Source: Abditibacteriaceae bacterium
GTDB taxonomy: Bacteria > Armatimonadota > Abditibacteriia > Abditibacteriales > Abditibacteriaceae
Direction: 5' to 3'
Length of the DNA: 64,000 bases
Assembly (NCBI GenBank): GCA_019239895.1
Contig: JAFAZH010000013.1
Coordinates: 1 to 64,000 of the forward strand
Made by a program: the position numbers and the translations under genes. The first letter of the stretch is position 1. Every line of letters starts with the position of its first letter. The notes below the pieces were generated by a model. It was given only the letters and a program-made list of their open reading frames with translations, made no database searches and was not told where the DNA came from. This document shows positions 8,430-19,200 of this stretch, piece by piece.

Positions 8430-9971
8430 ATGCTGAAATCACAACGCGCGACTTTTGTCTCGCTGGCCGTTGCCCTGGATATTTTTGGGTTGTCTTTGGC
8501 TTTTGCCCTGGCCTGGGTGCTGCGCGAATCATTGGGGGATTTTGTAGTATGGGTCGGACATGGCTTGCATTACCCCGTTAAAGGCATGGTGCGCCATAGT
8601 CATAAACTCCCGGAATTCTACCGCATCGTTCTCTCCCGCAATCCCCTGGTAAATACGCGCCACCATTTGTGGATGCTCTGCATCTCGCTGCCCTCCTGGT
8701 TGTTCTTCCTTAATATGCAGCGCGGCTATGACCCACAGGCACGCCGTAGCCCCCGTCAAGAGTTTGCCATCTGCGCGTATGCTGGTATGCTTGGCACTGT
8801 CGTTATGATGGTCTTTATGGTGCTGGCCAAGTACGATGTCAGTCGCCTGCTCCTAGTCGGCTTTTGGGTGCTGGGCACCCTCTCTTTATGGTGCTCTCAT
8901 GCGGTCTTGCTGCCTGCGGTGCTGCACCACAGACGCCAGCCACGCCGCAACATGATTGTTATTGGCAATCAAGCCGCCGCGCGGCAGTTTAAAGAAATCC
9001 TCAATACCCCGGCTTATCACGGCAGCCATCTGCTAGGTTTCGTTTCTAATGTGGGGCCAGTTCAGACGGATGCTAATAGTGCTGCGGAATTTCGTCACTT
9101 AGGTAACTTAAATGAACTGGCTGAGGTGTTAGACCGAGAAGTCATTGATGAAGTGATTTTAGTGCGGTCGCAAACGGATGCTGTTAGCGGTCAGGGCGAA
9201 GCCTCGCAACGCTGGGGCGATATTCTAGAATTATGCTTGCAGCGTGGCCGCACGGTGAGCTTGGTAGATGATATGGTGCCGCCTGTGAACGCCAAAGTTG
9301 AAGCGGCAATGATTGGCACTTTGCCGACCTTAGTGCTGCATAATACCCCACAGAACCCGGTGTCTCTGGCAGTTAAAGGTGCAATGGATCGTGTTATTGC
9401 GGCAGTATCGTTGTTGTTACTGTCCCCCCTCTTTGCGGCCATTGCGCTGGCTATCAAATTGACTTCGCCGGGGCCGATATTCTTCTCCCAGAAGCGTGTT
9501 GGCTTGAATGGGCGGCTCTTCAACTTCTATAAGTTCCGCTCGATGGTCATCAACGCGGAAGAGATTCTGGAGAAAAATCGTGCCGAATGGGAGCAGCATA
9601 ATAAGATGAGTGGTGGCTTCTTCAAATGGGAAGATGACCCGCGCATTACCAAGGTCGGCAGGTTCATCCGCAAGTATTCCTTAGATGAACTCCCCCAGTT
9701 ATGGAATGTGCTGCGCGGCGATATGAGCCTGGTCGGGCCACGCCCACCACTGCCCAAGGAAGTGGCTCAATTGCAGCCGTGGCAACGTCGCAAACTCAGC
9801 GTCAAAGGCGGCTTAACGTGCTTATGGCAGGTCAGTGGCCGCAACGAGATTGACACCGATGAGTGGATGCGCCTCGACCTCGAATACATTGACAATTGGA
9901 GCCTGTGGCTCGATGTCAAGCTTCTCTTGAAGACGGTTAAAGTGCTGGTGAAACCTAAAGGCGCAAGCTAA
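8430..9971 (+). CDS. Exopolysaccharide priming sugar transferase (polyprenyl glycosylphosphotransferase)
   Basis: The 513 residues match the WcaJ/PssY-type family, which transfers a sugar-1-phosphate to undecaprenyl phosphate at the inner membrane to start exopolysaccharide or O-antigen assembly. Several N-terminal membrane segments (within about 1-170) lead into a CoA-binding-like domain (about 175-290). A further hydrophobic segment near 310-340 precedes the catalytic domain, which has KFRSM, the DELPQLWNVLRGDMSLVGPR signature (about 425-445) and a C-terminal WQVSGR. The length is usual for the family. The ATG follows a GGGAAAG purine run. No other polysaccharide genes lie next to it, so the repeat unit cannot be inferred. 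Confidence 0.9.
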   Translation: MLKSQRATFVSLAVALDIFGLSLAFALAWVLRESLGDFVVWVGHGLHYPVKGMVRHSHKLPEFYRIVLSRNPLVNTRHHLWMLCISLPSWLFFLNMQRGYDPQARRSPRQEFAICAYAGMLGTVVMMVFMVLAKYDVSRLLLVGFWVLGTLSLWCSHAVLLPAVLHHRRQPRRNMIVIGNQAAARQFKEILNTPAYHGSHLLGFVSNVGPVQTDANSAAEFRHLGNLNELAEVLDREVIDEVILVRSQTDAVSGQGEASQRWGDILELCLQRGRTVSLVDDMVPPVNAKVEAAMIGTLPTLVLHNTPQNPVSLAVKGAMDRVIAAVSLLLLSPLFAAIALAIKLTSPGPIFFSQKRVGLNGRLFNFYKFRSMVINAEEILEKNRAEWEQHNKMSGGFFKWEDDPRITKVGRFIRKYSLDELPQLWNVLRGDMSLVGPRPPLPKEVAQLQPWQRRKLSVKGGLTCLWQVSGRNEIDTDEWMRLDLEYIDNWSLWLDVKLLLKTVKVLVKPKGAS

Positions 9972-9986
9972 ACCCTCACTAACACC

Positions 9987-10139
9987 TTTCAACACAAAGC
10001 ACACGAAGATTGCACAAAGAACACAAAAGAGAGTGGAGGATGGAGGATGAAAAACGTAATAGTAACGTGGCTCCTCTATCCTCAATCCTGCTTTTAACTT
10101 TGTGCCCTTTGTGTAATCTTCGTGTGCTTTGTGTTGAAA
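9987..10139. repeat. Fold-back element C, 41-bp arms between convergent genes
   Basis: Bases 9987-10027 pair with 10099-10139 over 41 bp with three mismatches. Each arm is built from near-repeats of the word ACACAAAG/CACACGAAG. The middle also folds partly (GGAGGATGGAGG with CTCCTCTATCC). It starts 15 bases after the sugar transferase stop and ends 13 bases before the ThuA-like stop, so it could terminate transcription from both sides. Confidence 0.85.
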
Positions 10140-10152
10140 AAGACTACTCCTA

Positions 10153-10812
10153 CTACCCCTTTCCTTCTGCCGCCCATACAAAGCCGCGTTTCATGATCGT
10201 ATAAGTGGGTTCTTCCGCCATCATTGCGGCGCGGTGGCCTAGCGAATTGTAGAACACGCGGCCATTGCCCCACATCTTTGTCCAGATGACTGGCATATCC
10301 ACTTCGCCGTTGCGCAGGTGCGGGCCGTCGGCAATGGGGAAGCGCGTTGTGGCTAAGACTTTGACTGCCGGGTCTACGTGCATGTAATACTGCTCGCTGC
10401 TGACTTCAAAAGGCGTGACGCCCCTGGTGATGGGATGCTCTTCTTGAGTGACACGCACAATGTAGCGCACTCCATCGTTACCGGGATGCGCGACCCACTG
10501 GCCACCCGTCATAAACTGCCAGTCCGTGTTTTCGCGGAAAGCATCACACATGCCCCCATGACAACCTGCCAGACCGACACCTCCTGCGACGGCGGCTAAT
10601 ACGGGTTGCACCTGCGCCCCCGTAATTTGTCCCATTGTCCAGATTGGCACGATGAGATCTAAAGCTGTCAAGTCTTGTTGGACAAAGGCATCCAACGTAT
10701 CAGAGACCTCAACGGAGAAATCAGACTCTTCCAGAGCTTTCTTGAAAACTTCAGCTAGCTGTTTAGGCTCATGGCCTTCCCATCCACCCTGGACAATTAA
10801 GGCTTTCTTCAT
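10153..10812 (-). CDS. ThuA-like domain protein
   Basis: The 219-residue protein begins MKKALIVQGGWEGHE and has the class I glutamine amidotransferase-like fold of ThuA (trehalose utilisation) proteins. Visible family features are the GGWEGHEP loop, an IVPIWTMG strand, GGVGLAGCHGGM (around the nucleophile-elbow position), HPI and a W-T-K-MWGNGRVFYNSLGH block near the end. Family members sit in sugar-catabolism clusters, but the reaction is poorly defined. I chose the ATG at 10812 because a GAGGAG ribosome binding site lies ten bases upstream; an in-frame TTG at 10830 overlaps that site. The gene is convergent with the sugar transferase and has no operon partners. Confidence 0.85.
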   Translation of the reverse strand: MKKALIVQGGWEGHEPKQLAEVFKKALEESDFSVEVSDTLDAFVQQDLTALDLIVPIWTMGQITGAQVQPVLAAVAGGVGLAGCHGGMCDAFRENTDWQFMTGGQWVAHPGNDGVRYIVRVTQEEHPITRGVTPFEVSSEQYYMHVDPAVKVLATTRFPIADGPHLRNGEVDMPVIWTKMWGNGRVFYNSLGHRAAMMAEEPTYTIMKRGFVWAAEGKG

Positions 10813-10984
10813 GACGTTATTACTCCTCAAATTTACAGTTACTTTAAGTGGTTATCCAGCCAGCAAGTATACAGTTTGAGGTAAGAGAAGGGCAGTTCGA
10901 GAGCAGATATTAGAAAAAATTAGGAACAAATGGCAAAAGGAATTGTCTTACCCCACCGATACATTCGCCGCCATCGCTCTAAAT

Positions 10985-12856
10985 ATGTATAGAAATTTGC
11001 CATTGACTCAACTTTTGCCCCCGCGTCCTATCGTCTGGAGCGCGGTCGTCGCCAGCACCTGGTGCGCCTTGACGACGGGGGTAGCGCGGGCCGATGCACC
11101 TCCTAATCAAACCGTTCCTAATCAACCAGTTCCAATCCAGCCAGCTCCCAACCCGATGCAGCCCGTGGGACGACCCGCTCCCTGGAAAGAAACGCCACTC
11201 TGGAAGAACATTGATCCCGCGCCGCCACAGACGGTCTCCGATCATGACATGCAAATGGCATTGATTAACTCAACACCGATTCTCAGCCGTTTGCGGGACT
11301 GGCGCGATACCGCACGCGGCAGGGGCCAAAGCCCCCGCCAGGAATGGAAATTGGGTTCTATCGGCCAGAATGCGCTTGAGTTGCAAGTGGGAGCCGGAGC
11401 CGTCCCCGCTTTTGCCCTGGCGGGCTTTGATGCTAATGTCGCCAGTGTCGGATTGAAGTTAGGCAAAGTCGCTGTCGGCTCAACCGCACCCAACAGCAGT
11501 CTTAATAATGCCTTACGCTCCTACGATGCATTTATGGCTGGCGCACCAACAACGCCTCCCGCCACTGATGGCTCGCAAATGACGTGGCTGACGGCACGCC
11601 CCGTAGAAGGTCGTGCTGGCAAGGTAGACTTATTATTAGCGCAGGGCAAGCGCGATTTAACACCGGGTCAAAAAGACGACAAGAAGTTTGCCGAAGGCAC
11701 CGTTTACGGGGCCGGAGGCGATTTAGCGGTGACTTCAACCTGGCGCTTGCATGGTGAGTGGCTTAATAGTCAATTATCGGAACAAGATAAAGCGGCTGCG
11801 GGCTGGAAAGTTGGCTTAGAGGGGCCGTTACGTCATCCGTGGGGCGAAGCGAAGGTCTCAGCCGCCTATAACAGCACCGAAGCCGGATTTGCGCCCTTCG
11901 CAGCGGGGGCTTCCACGCCAGGCGCAGTTCCCACCGCGGATAATCAGAATGGGCAAGTGACAGTGCAGCAGGATGTGGCCATTGGCAAACTCAAAGGCAC
12001 CACACAGGTGGCAGCCATCCAGACGGCGCAACAAACGGCGCAGGCTGCGACCGCTGCGCCCATTTTGCAAAAGAGCCAGGCCGATACCCTCGGCGGCAAA
12101 GCTGATTTGCGCTTCCAGGTTTCGCCCTCAGTGGCTCTGTTAGGTAAACACGAAGAGAATGCCACCACAGAACATGCCTTGACGCTTTCTAATGCGGATA
12201 ATACCATCACTCCTGCACCGGACAAGCTGAATCAAAACGTGGCCAGTGATGTGGGGGTCGAGCTAAAACTGTCGCACTCGTTGGCCCTTGCCGTCACCAC
12301 AGGCCAGACGCGTACTGGCAACTCGCTCCTGCGCCCGGGTGCGGACACTCCTGACCCGGTGCTGCTGCAAGACGAAAATCGTACAGCAGTAAGCTTGCAA
12401 CGCAAAACGGGTGGCGGCATGTGGGGTATATCGGTGGGGCAGCGGGCCATCGCTGATGCCCTCAAGGATGCCTCGAATGTGCATAGCCAAGATCTGCAAT
12501 TACAGGCAGAGCGTCAGTTATTCTCCTGGTTGAGACTTAAAGGCGCAGTTGGCTTCTCTAATCAGAATGACATTGTGCAGCGTTTGGCCGATAATCACAC
12601 CCAACGCAGTGCCGAAGCCCAACTCGCCCTGCCGTTCCTGGGTCGCTTTAATATGAAGTACAGTGATGCCGATGGCGCGCATGGCCCCTTGGATGCCATG
12701 ACCAACACCAATGGCAGCCGTCAATATGGCATTAGCTACAATCTGGGCAACACCGATGGCAAAGGTGGCCTGGGTTTAGCGGTTGAATACGCCAAGCAAG
12801 AGGGGGTCGCCGCTGATTCCCTGGCGAAGTGGCGCGTTGGGATTACTTATCGATGA
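10985..12856 (+). CDS. Secreted protein, probable outer-membrane beta-barrel
   Basis: I do not recognise a named family. The N-terminus has an arginine, a hydrophobic stretch and a likely cleavage site after VARA (about residue 36), so export is likely. A Pro/Asn/Gln-rich segment follows. From about residue 140 to the end there are alternating polar/hydrophobic strands of 8-12 residues separated by Gly/Asp/Asn turns. The final residues WRVGITYR resemble the last strand of outer-membrane barrels, although the terminal residue is Arg rather than Phe. I chose the ATG at 10985 because it puts the signal peptide at the start. An in-frame TTG at 10943 with AAAGGA close by is an alternative. A lone gene flanked by fold-back or leader sequence. 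Confidence 0.6.
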   Translation: MYRNLPLTQLLPPRPIVWSAVVASTWCALTTGVARADAPPNQTVPNQPVPIQPAPNPMQPVGRPAPWKETPLWKNIDPAPPQTVSDHDMQMALINSTPILSRLRDWRDTARGRGQSPRQEWKLGSIGQNALELQVGAGAVPAFALAGFDANVASVGLKLGKVAVGSTAPNSSLNNALRSYDAFMAGAPTTPPATDGSQMTWLTARPVEGRAGKVDLLLAQGKRDLTPGQKDDKKFAEGTVYGAGGDLAVTSTWRLHGEWLNSQLSEQDKAAAGWKVGLEGPLRHPWGEAKVSAAYNSTEAGFAPFAAGASTPGAVPTADNQNGQVTVQQDVAIGKLKGTTQVAAIQTAQQTAQAATAAPILQKSQADTLGGKADLRFQVSPSVALLGKHEENATTEHALTLSNADNTITPAPDKLNQNVASDVGVELKLSHSLALAVTTGQTRTGNSLLRPGADTPDPVLLQDENRTAVSLQRKTGGGMWGISVGQRAIADALKDASNVHSQDLQLQAERQLFSWLRLKGAVGFSNQNDIVQRLADNHTQRSAEAQLALPFLGRFNMKYSDADGAHGPLDAMTNTNGSRQYGISYNLGNTDGKGGLGLAVEYAKQEGVAADSLAKWRVGITYR

Positions 12857-12904
12857 TAAGATAAGTAGCAAGTATAAGCCTGTCTCTTGCATGAGTATCA
12901 GGGG

Positions 12905-13009
12905 GTGTCATTTCGACCGGAGCGAAGCATGAGCGCAGTGGAGAAATCTTAGCTAAGTTGTCCATCAAAGATTCCTCCACTGCGCTACCACTCTGCTCGG
13001 CATGACATC
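12905..13009. repeat. Fold-back element D (CATTTCGA/GAGAAATCTT type)
   Basis: The inner arms AGCGCAGTGGAGAAATCTT (ending 12950) and their complement from 12968 match at 18 of 19 positions. The outer parts (GTCAT at the left, ATGAC at the right) match with more changes. The same type occurs at 21844-21950. Confidence 0.7.
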
Positions 13010-13227
13010 AAACCTGACTTATCCAAGAGGTCTAATGTAAATTCTGCACTTTCAAAAGTGCAAAACAAGTCTGTTGCCCACCCTGTAGCGTATATTGACT
13101 CTGACTGTGCCTCTCCATCCTAAATCTTACTATCTCCTACAAGGGATCTGTTAATAGCTGGTGACTACAAAAATTAGACCCATTCTCTCACAGGAATGCT
13201 TAATAAGGTTTAATAATGGCTCAATGT

Positions 13228-13247
13228 GGGTATAATATCATATACCC
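13228..13247 (+). promoter_or_regulatory. -10 element inside a palindrome
   Basis: TATAAT (13231-13236) is a perfect -10 box. It lies within the dyad GGGTATA (13228-13234) / TATACCC (13241-13247). No good -35 box is visible 16-18 bases upstream (TTTAAT is the best). A repressor or activator could bind the dyad. The predicted leader to the GTG at 13294 is about 50 nt. Confidence 0.45.
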
Positions 13248-13293
13248 CATTGTCACTAGTGAGTTTGACTGGTGAAATTAAGAGGCCCACTCC

Positions 13294-16200
13294 GTGAAAA
13301 AGACCTATTGCTATTCTTCCATTCTTGTTTTATGTACTCTATTGGGTGTCTCAGCATTAAGTTTAGTGCTGCATAATGAAGGCACCCGACCGAGGCTAGC
13401 TTGGCCTGCCGTGCGTTCGGCAGCTATGCAGCAGCAATCATTGCCGTTGCAAGAGGTGGCGGCGGCGCTAAAGCAACGGCACCCAACGACGCCAGCACAG
13501 CAGGCAGCTCGGCAAATCTACCTGAATCAGCCTCTCAGTTTTGTGGCTAATGGTGGGCAAACGAACAGTCGCGTTAAATTTCTGGCACAGGGTAGCGGCT
13601 ATAACTTGTTCCTGACGGCAGATGAAGCTGTATTGTCGCTACACAAGAAAGCAGGCGCGCGGCTAAAGGATGCAAGGCAAGAACCTAAAGCTTCAGCCGT
13701 GCGCCTATTGCCTTCATCACCTGAAAACGCTGCGGTGTTGCGCTTGAAGTTAGTGGGCGCGAACTCCCAGGCACCAGTTGAGGGTGTGCATAAGCTGCGG
13801 GGCAAGAGCAACTATTTCATAGGCAACGATCCCCGGCAGTGGCACACGGATGTAGCGCATTATGCCCAGGTGCAATATCAGCAGGTATATCCCGGCATTG
13901 ATTTGATTTACTATGGTAATCAGCGACAACTCGAATATGACTTTAAGGTCGCTCCAGGGGCCAACCCAGGGCAGATTCGTCTGGATGTTAATGGGGCGAA
14001 GCACGTAAAGGTAAACCAGCACGGCCAGTTGGTGTTAGATACCGGGCAGGGCGAAGTGGTTCAACATCCGCCAGTTGTCTATCAGACTATAGATGGTCAG
14101 AGAAAATCGGTGGATGGGCAATATGAACTGCAAGGCTCCCATCAAGTCGGGTTTCGTCTCGCGGCTTACGATACCGATAAGCCGTTGATTATTGATCCTA
14201 TCTTAAGTTACTCAACCTATCTCGGTGGCAGTTCGCCGGACGAGGCCCATGCGGTGGCGGTTGATATTTCCGGTTCTATTTATGTAACGGGCAGTACAGC
14301 ATCAAGTGATTTTCCCGTCACGGCTCAGGTGGCGCAAGGCTCACTTTCTAGTACTAACGGCAATGCCTTTGTCACTAAAATTGATGCTTCTGGCAATCTC
14401 ATTTACTCCACTTATTTGGGCGGTGGCTCGCCCGGTGTGGATAATGGGGAAGGCATTGCAGTAGATGGTCAAGGCAATGCCTACATTACGGGTTTTACAG
14501 CATCCACCAGCTTTCCTGTGGCCAGTTCTGGTTTCGCAGGGCCACAGCAGCAGTATTATGGCAATTACCCGCCGCCATCGAATGGCCCTGCTACGAACAA
14601 TGGAGATGCCTTTGTCACCAAACTCAGTCCCGATGGTAAAACTCTTGTCTATTCCACTTACTTCGGCGGCTATGAATTTGATGAGGCCCATGCTATTGCC
14701 ATTGATAATCTGGGGCAAGCTTATATTACTGGTGAAACAACGGCTAAGAGCTTCCCGAATAACCCATATTTCCCGACCAGTAACGCCTTTATGAAGTCTT
14801 TCTCCGGGAGCAAGACAAGTTTCGTCGTGAAATATAATACGACTGGCGATACGTTGCTGTATGCCACTTTTCTTGGTGGCTCTGTGAACAACACCACCAT
14901 AGGCTCCGGTATTGCCCTGGATAGCTCTAATAATATTTATGTAACGGGCAGCACGACGGCCACTGACTTCCCCACTTCGTCTGGCTGCATCCAGGCTACG
15001 CGGAGTGGGCCGCAGGATGCTTTTGTCACTAAACTTGACTCCACGCAGAGCGGCGCTAATTCACTGCTTTACTCCACTTACCTGGGCGGTACTGGGAGTG
15101 AATCGGGGGTAGCCCTTAAAGTGGATGGTAACGGTAATGCTATTGTGGTGGGGATGACGGGGTCTACTAACTTCCCCACCAAACAGGCTTTGCAACCGAG
15201 CAATGCCGGTAACACCAATGCTTTTCTGACCAAGTTAAATACCACAGGCACTGGACTCATCTTTTCCACTTATTTTGGGGGTGGGGGAGATGACATCGTT
15301 TCAGCGATGGATACCGACCCACAGGGTAACATCTATTTGACCGGGTACACCACTTTCCGCGACATCCCGCTCAAAAGTCCTATTCAATCGGATACACGCG
15401 GCAAAGCTGATGCCTTTATTACCAAGTTCGACTCAACAGCCTCCTCCCTCGTCTACTCGACCTATCTGGGGGGCAGTGATAATGATAATGGGTACGGCAT
15501 TGCGACAGATCGTTTCAATAATGCCTATATTGTTGGCTCCACTGCCTCCTCGGACTTTCCTCTCCAGAATGGCTCTATCTATCGTGGGCCGGTGGATGGT
15601 TTCATTGCCCGCATCAATGATGCGCCGCCCTTCACGGTTAATACCACCGATGATGGCCAGAACACAGGAAAAGTCACTCTGCGCCAGGCCATCACCAGTG
15701 CTAATGGCCGCCCGGGTAGTACCATTGTTTTTAATATTCCCAAAACTGATCCAGGTTTTGACGGACAAGTTTTTACTATTCATCCCACCAGCGCGTTGCC
15801 TACTATCACTGCCAACAACACTACGATTGATGGCACCTCGCAGACCCACTTCAGTGGGGATACAAATACGGCAGGGCCAGAAATCGTCTTGAGTGGCTCT
15901 CAAATACCTTCGGCACTTTCCACCACTGATGGGCTAACGCTGAGCGGTTCAGTTTGCACTGTGACGGGACTGGTGATCAACGGCTTTAATCATGCCATTA
16001 ATATTACCGGGACTTCCGCTAATCACAACTGGATAGAAGGTAATTACATCGGTACCGACCCGACCGGCACAACGGCGGTTGCTAATACAGTAGGCGTTAC
16101 TCTGTCTGTCGCTCCTGGTGGTACTGTTAATAATAACTTGATTGGCGGCTTTCAACCCAGCGCCACCAATATCATTGCTTATAACCTTCAAGATGGGGTG

Positions 16201-19200
16201 CAAGTCATCGCTCCCTTGTCACCCAGCCAGGGCGTTAGCCTCCAAAACGTCATTCGTGGCAACCGTATCTTTAGTAATGGTGGGATCGGCATAAATCTTA
16301 TGGCAACTGGGGACGATCCCAACACTGTCACAGAAAATGATACGAGAGGGCATAGTGGTGGTGGCAACACCTTCCAGAACTTCCCGGTGCTCTCAGATGT
16401 AACGACACTCGATGGTAAGACCTATACTAAAGGTTTCATCTCTGCTACACCTAACGCCAATTACGATATAGATTTCTATCGTAACAGCAGTGCTGATGGC
16501 AGCGGTTATGGTGAGGGGGAATTTTCCTTTGGGACGCAGCGAGTAACCACGGATAACACTGGTCGCGCGCCTATCAACTTCAGCACCACCGGTGATCTAA
16601 CGGGTCAATTTGTGACGGCCTTGGCGACCAGTGAGTTTGGTAGCACCAGTGAATTCAGCAAGGCCCTGGTGGTTGTTCCCGGCGTGCTGTCGTTAAGTGT
16701 TAATCCAGGAACTATTAGCGAGACTGCTGGTGCTGGTGCTGCCACAGGTACAATCAGCCGCAATACCACCAGCATTGCTCCCCTGGTCATCAATCTGACC
16801 AGTAATAACTCTAAAATTATTGTGCCTCAAACCGTCACGATTCCCGCAGGCTCACTTTCTGCCACCTTCCCCATAGATGTTGTAGACAACTTGTTAGTGG
16901 ATGGTGATGTAACGGTCACGATTACAGCGACAACATTTGGTTTTTCGACCGCCACCGCTCCTATAACAGTGCAGGACAATGATGTGCCAACACTGACTCT
17001 ATCGGTTAATCCCAGCACTTTCAGTGAGGCCGCCGGGGCTAAAGCCGCTGTGGGCACCATCTCTAGAAATACGCTTTCCAATACAGCACTCACTGTCAAT
17101 CTGTCTAACAGCGACCCGGCATCTATTACGGTGCCTGCTGCTATCACGATTCCCGCAGGCGCAACCACGGCAACTTTTCAAATTGGTGCCCTCGATAATG
17201 CTTTGGTAGATGGCTCGCGGTCAGTGACGCTGACCGCGAGTTCAGATGGATTCAGTCCAGTCACTGCGACGCTGGTGGTTAATGACAATGATGGGCCTAC
17301 CTTAACCTTGACTGTTAGCCCGAATCTAATCAGTGAAACGGCAGGAGCTAACGCTGTGGTAGGCACTTTGACACGCAACACTGCAACGGATGCACCGTTG
17401 GATGTTGCTCTGTCTAACAGTAATGCCAGCAGGCTTACCATGCCTAGTGTTGTCACTATCCCGGCCCAGGCGAGGTCAGTGTCGTTTTACATCGGCACGA
17501 TTGATAACTCGATTGCTGATGGCGATCAGTCCATAACACTGGTGGCCAGTGTGCCCGGCTTTAATCCCGGCACGGCCATTGTAACTGTGACGGATAATGA
17601 AAAGCCGACATTGACGCTAAGTGTTAACACCAACAGTTTTAGCGAAACGGCTGGGCCTAATGCGGCTACGGCTACGCTCACGCGCAATACTCCGGTGGCC
17701 GCCGCTCTCACGGTAAATCTGTCTTCCAGTGTGGTCAGGGTAGGCGTGCCTGCTACGGTGACGTTTCCAGTGGGTGCTGCCAGCATAACTTTTCCTGTTG
17801 GGGCCTTGGATGACCTAATCGCCGAAGGTGATGAGACGGCTATTATCACTGCCAGTAGCCCTGGCTTTGCTCCGGTTGCGGTTTCTGTCGTTGTAACTGA
17901 TAATGAAATTCCGACCTTAACTTTAAGTTTCAATGTGCCCACCATCAGTGAGACGCCCGGAGTTAACACTGCGGTCGGCACCGTCACTCGTAACTTTGGC
18001 CTGAGCACCGCTTTGTCCGGGAGTTTGACCGCCAGTGACACCAGCGCTGTGGTCATCCCCTCCACTTTTACGATTCCCGCTGGGGCCACTGCTGCGAATT
18101 TCACGGTGACTGCTGTGGATGATGCCATAGCTCAGGGCAATCATAGCGTGACCATACAGGCAGTAGCCGGGACTTTGTCGAGTGCGGCTAACATCATGGT
18201 GTTGGATAACGATACCCCCACCTTAACCCTTACCCTGCCAAGTGTGATTAGTGAAGGAATCGGCAAAGTTAGCGGCACCATCAGCCGCAACACACCAGTT
18301 GGCGCGGCTTTGGTAGTGACACTGCTCAACACGAATAAGCTCAAGGTGCAGGGGCCTGCCACCGTCACAATTCCTGCCGGAGCGAGTAGTGCGACTTTTA
18401 GCCTGCGTATTCAATACAACCCGTTGGCTATTGGTTCCACAACAGCTACGCTCACGGCGGTGGCGGCTGGGTTTGTGTCGAAAGCGGTCAAAATGACCAT
18501 TACCGATGAGGAAGTGCCGACACTTACGCTTAAACTTTCGCCAGATCGCTTTACCGAAGCCAATAATCCTCATGCCGCGCGTGGGGTGCTCTCGCGCAAC
18601 ACCCCAACCACCACAACTTTGACGGCGACTTTGCTGTCGGATGACGCCAATAAAGTTCGCGTCCCCCACCTGATTCAAATTCCGGCTGGTGCCTCGTCCG
18701 TGGCCTTTTGGTGCGGCACGGTAGATAATCAGGTGGCAGAAGGCCCCCGCCGTGTTACTGTAACGGCGTTAAGCCCCCACTTTGTGCCTGGTGTAGCGGC
18801 TGTTACCGTGCTGGATAATGAGCCGCAAAGCAACTTGAGCCTGGCGGGGCGCGTGGCGATGGGGAGTTCGCCACAAAGTCCTGGTATTGGTGGCGCTACG
18901 GTGCAGCTATTTAGTGGCAATGTCTTACTGGATGTTACTACTACCGCCACTAATGGCATTTATAGCTTCCGTGGCTTACTGCCCTCTAGCACCTGCACCG
19001 TTATAGTGAGTAAGGATGGGTACCTCTTTACCCCCGCTGTGCATAGCTTTGACCTAAACGCTACGGTTTCCAACATTAATTTTATTGGCGGCCCCCGCCT
19101 GACGATAATGGGCAATGTGACACGCCGCAACAGTGATGGCAGCACAACCGGCCTGCCTTCAGTTCTCATCCTAGGACGCAACGGCAATGAGGTGGTGACG

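Larger units (their letters stand above)
12857..13293. other. 437-bp intergenic region: fold-back D, small hairpin, promoter with dyad
   Basis: There is no gene. It holds the fold-back at 12905-13009, a perfect 8-bp hairpin TGCACTTT/AAAGTGCA (13045-13062), and a promoter-like region with TATAAT at 13231-13236. Confidence 0.6.

Noticed and set aside
8293..8532. Minus-strand open frame of 79 codons upstream of the sugar transferase
   Set aside because: It overlaps the transferase start and AT-rich leader, has no ribosome binding site, and has no family features.
9822..10181. Minus-strand open frame across the end of the sugar transferase gene
   Set aside because: It overlaps the conserved end of a real gene and runs through fold-back C. 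Its translation is low-complexity Phe/Cys/Val sequence from the inverted repeat.
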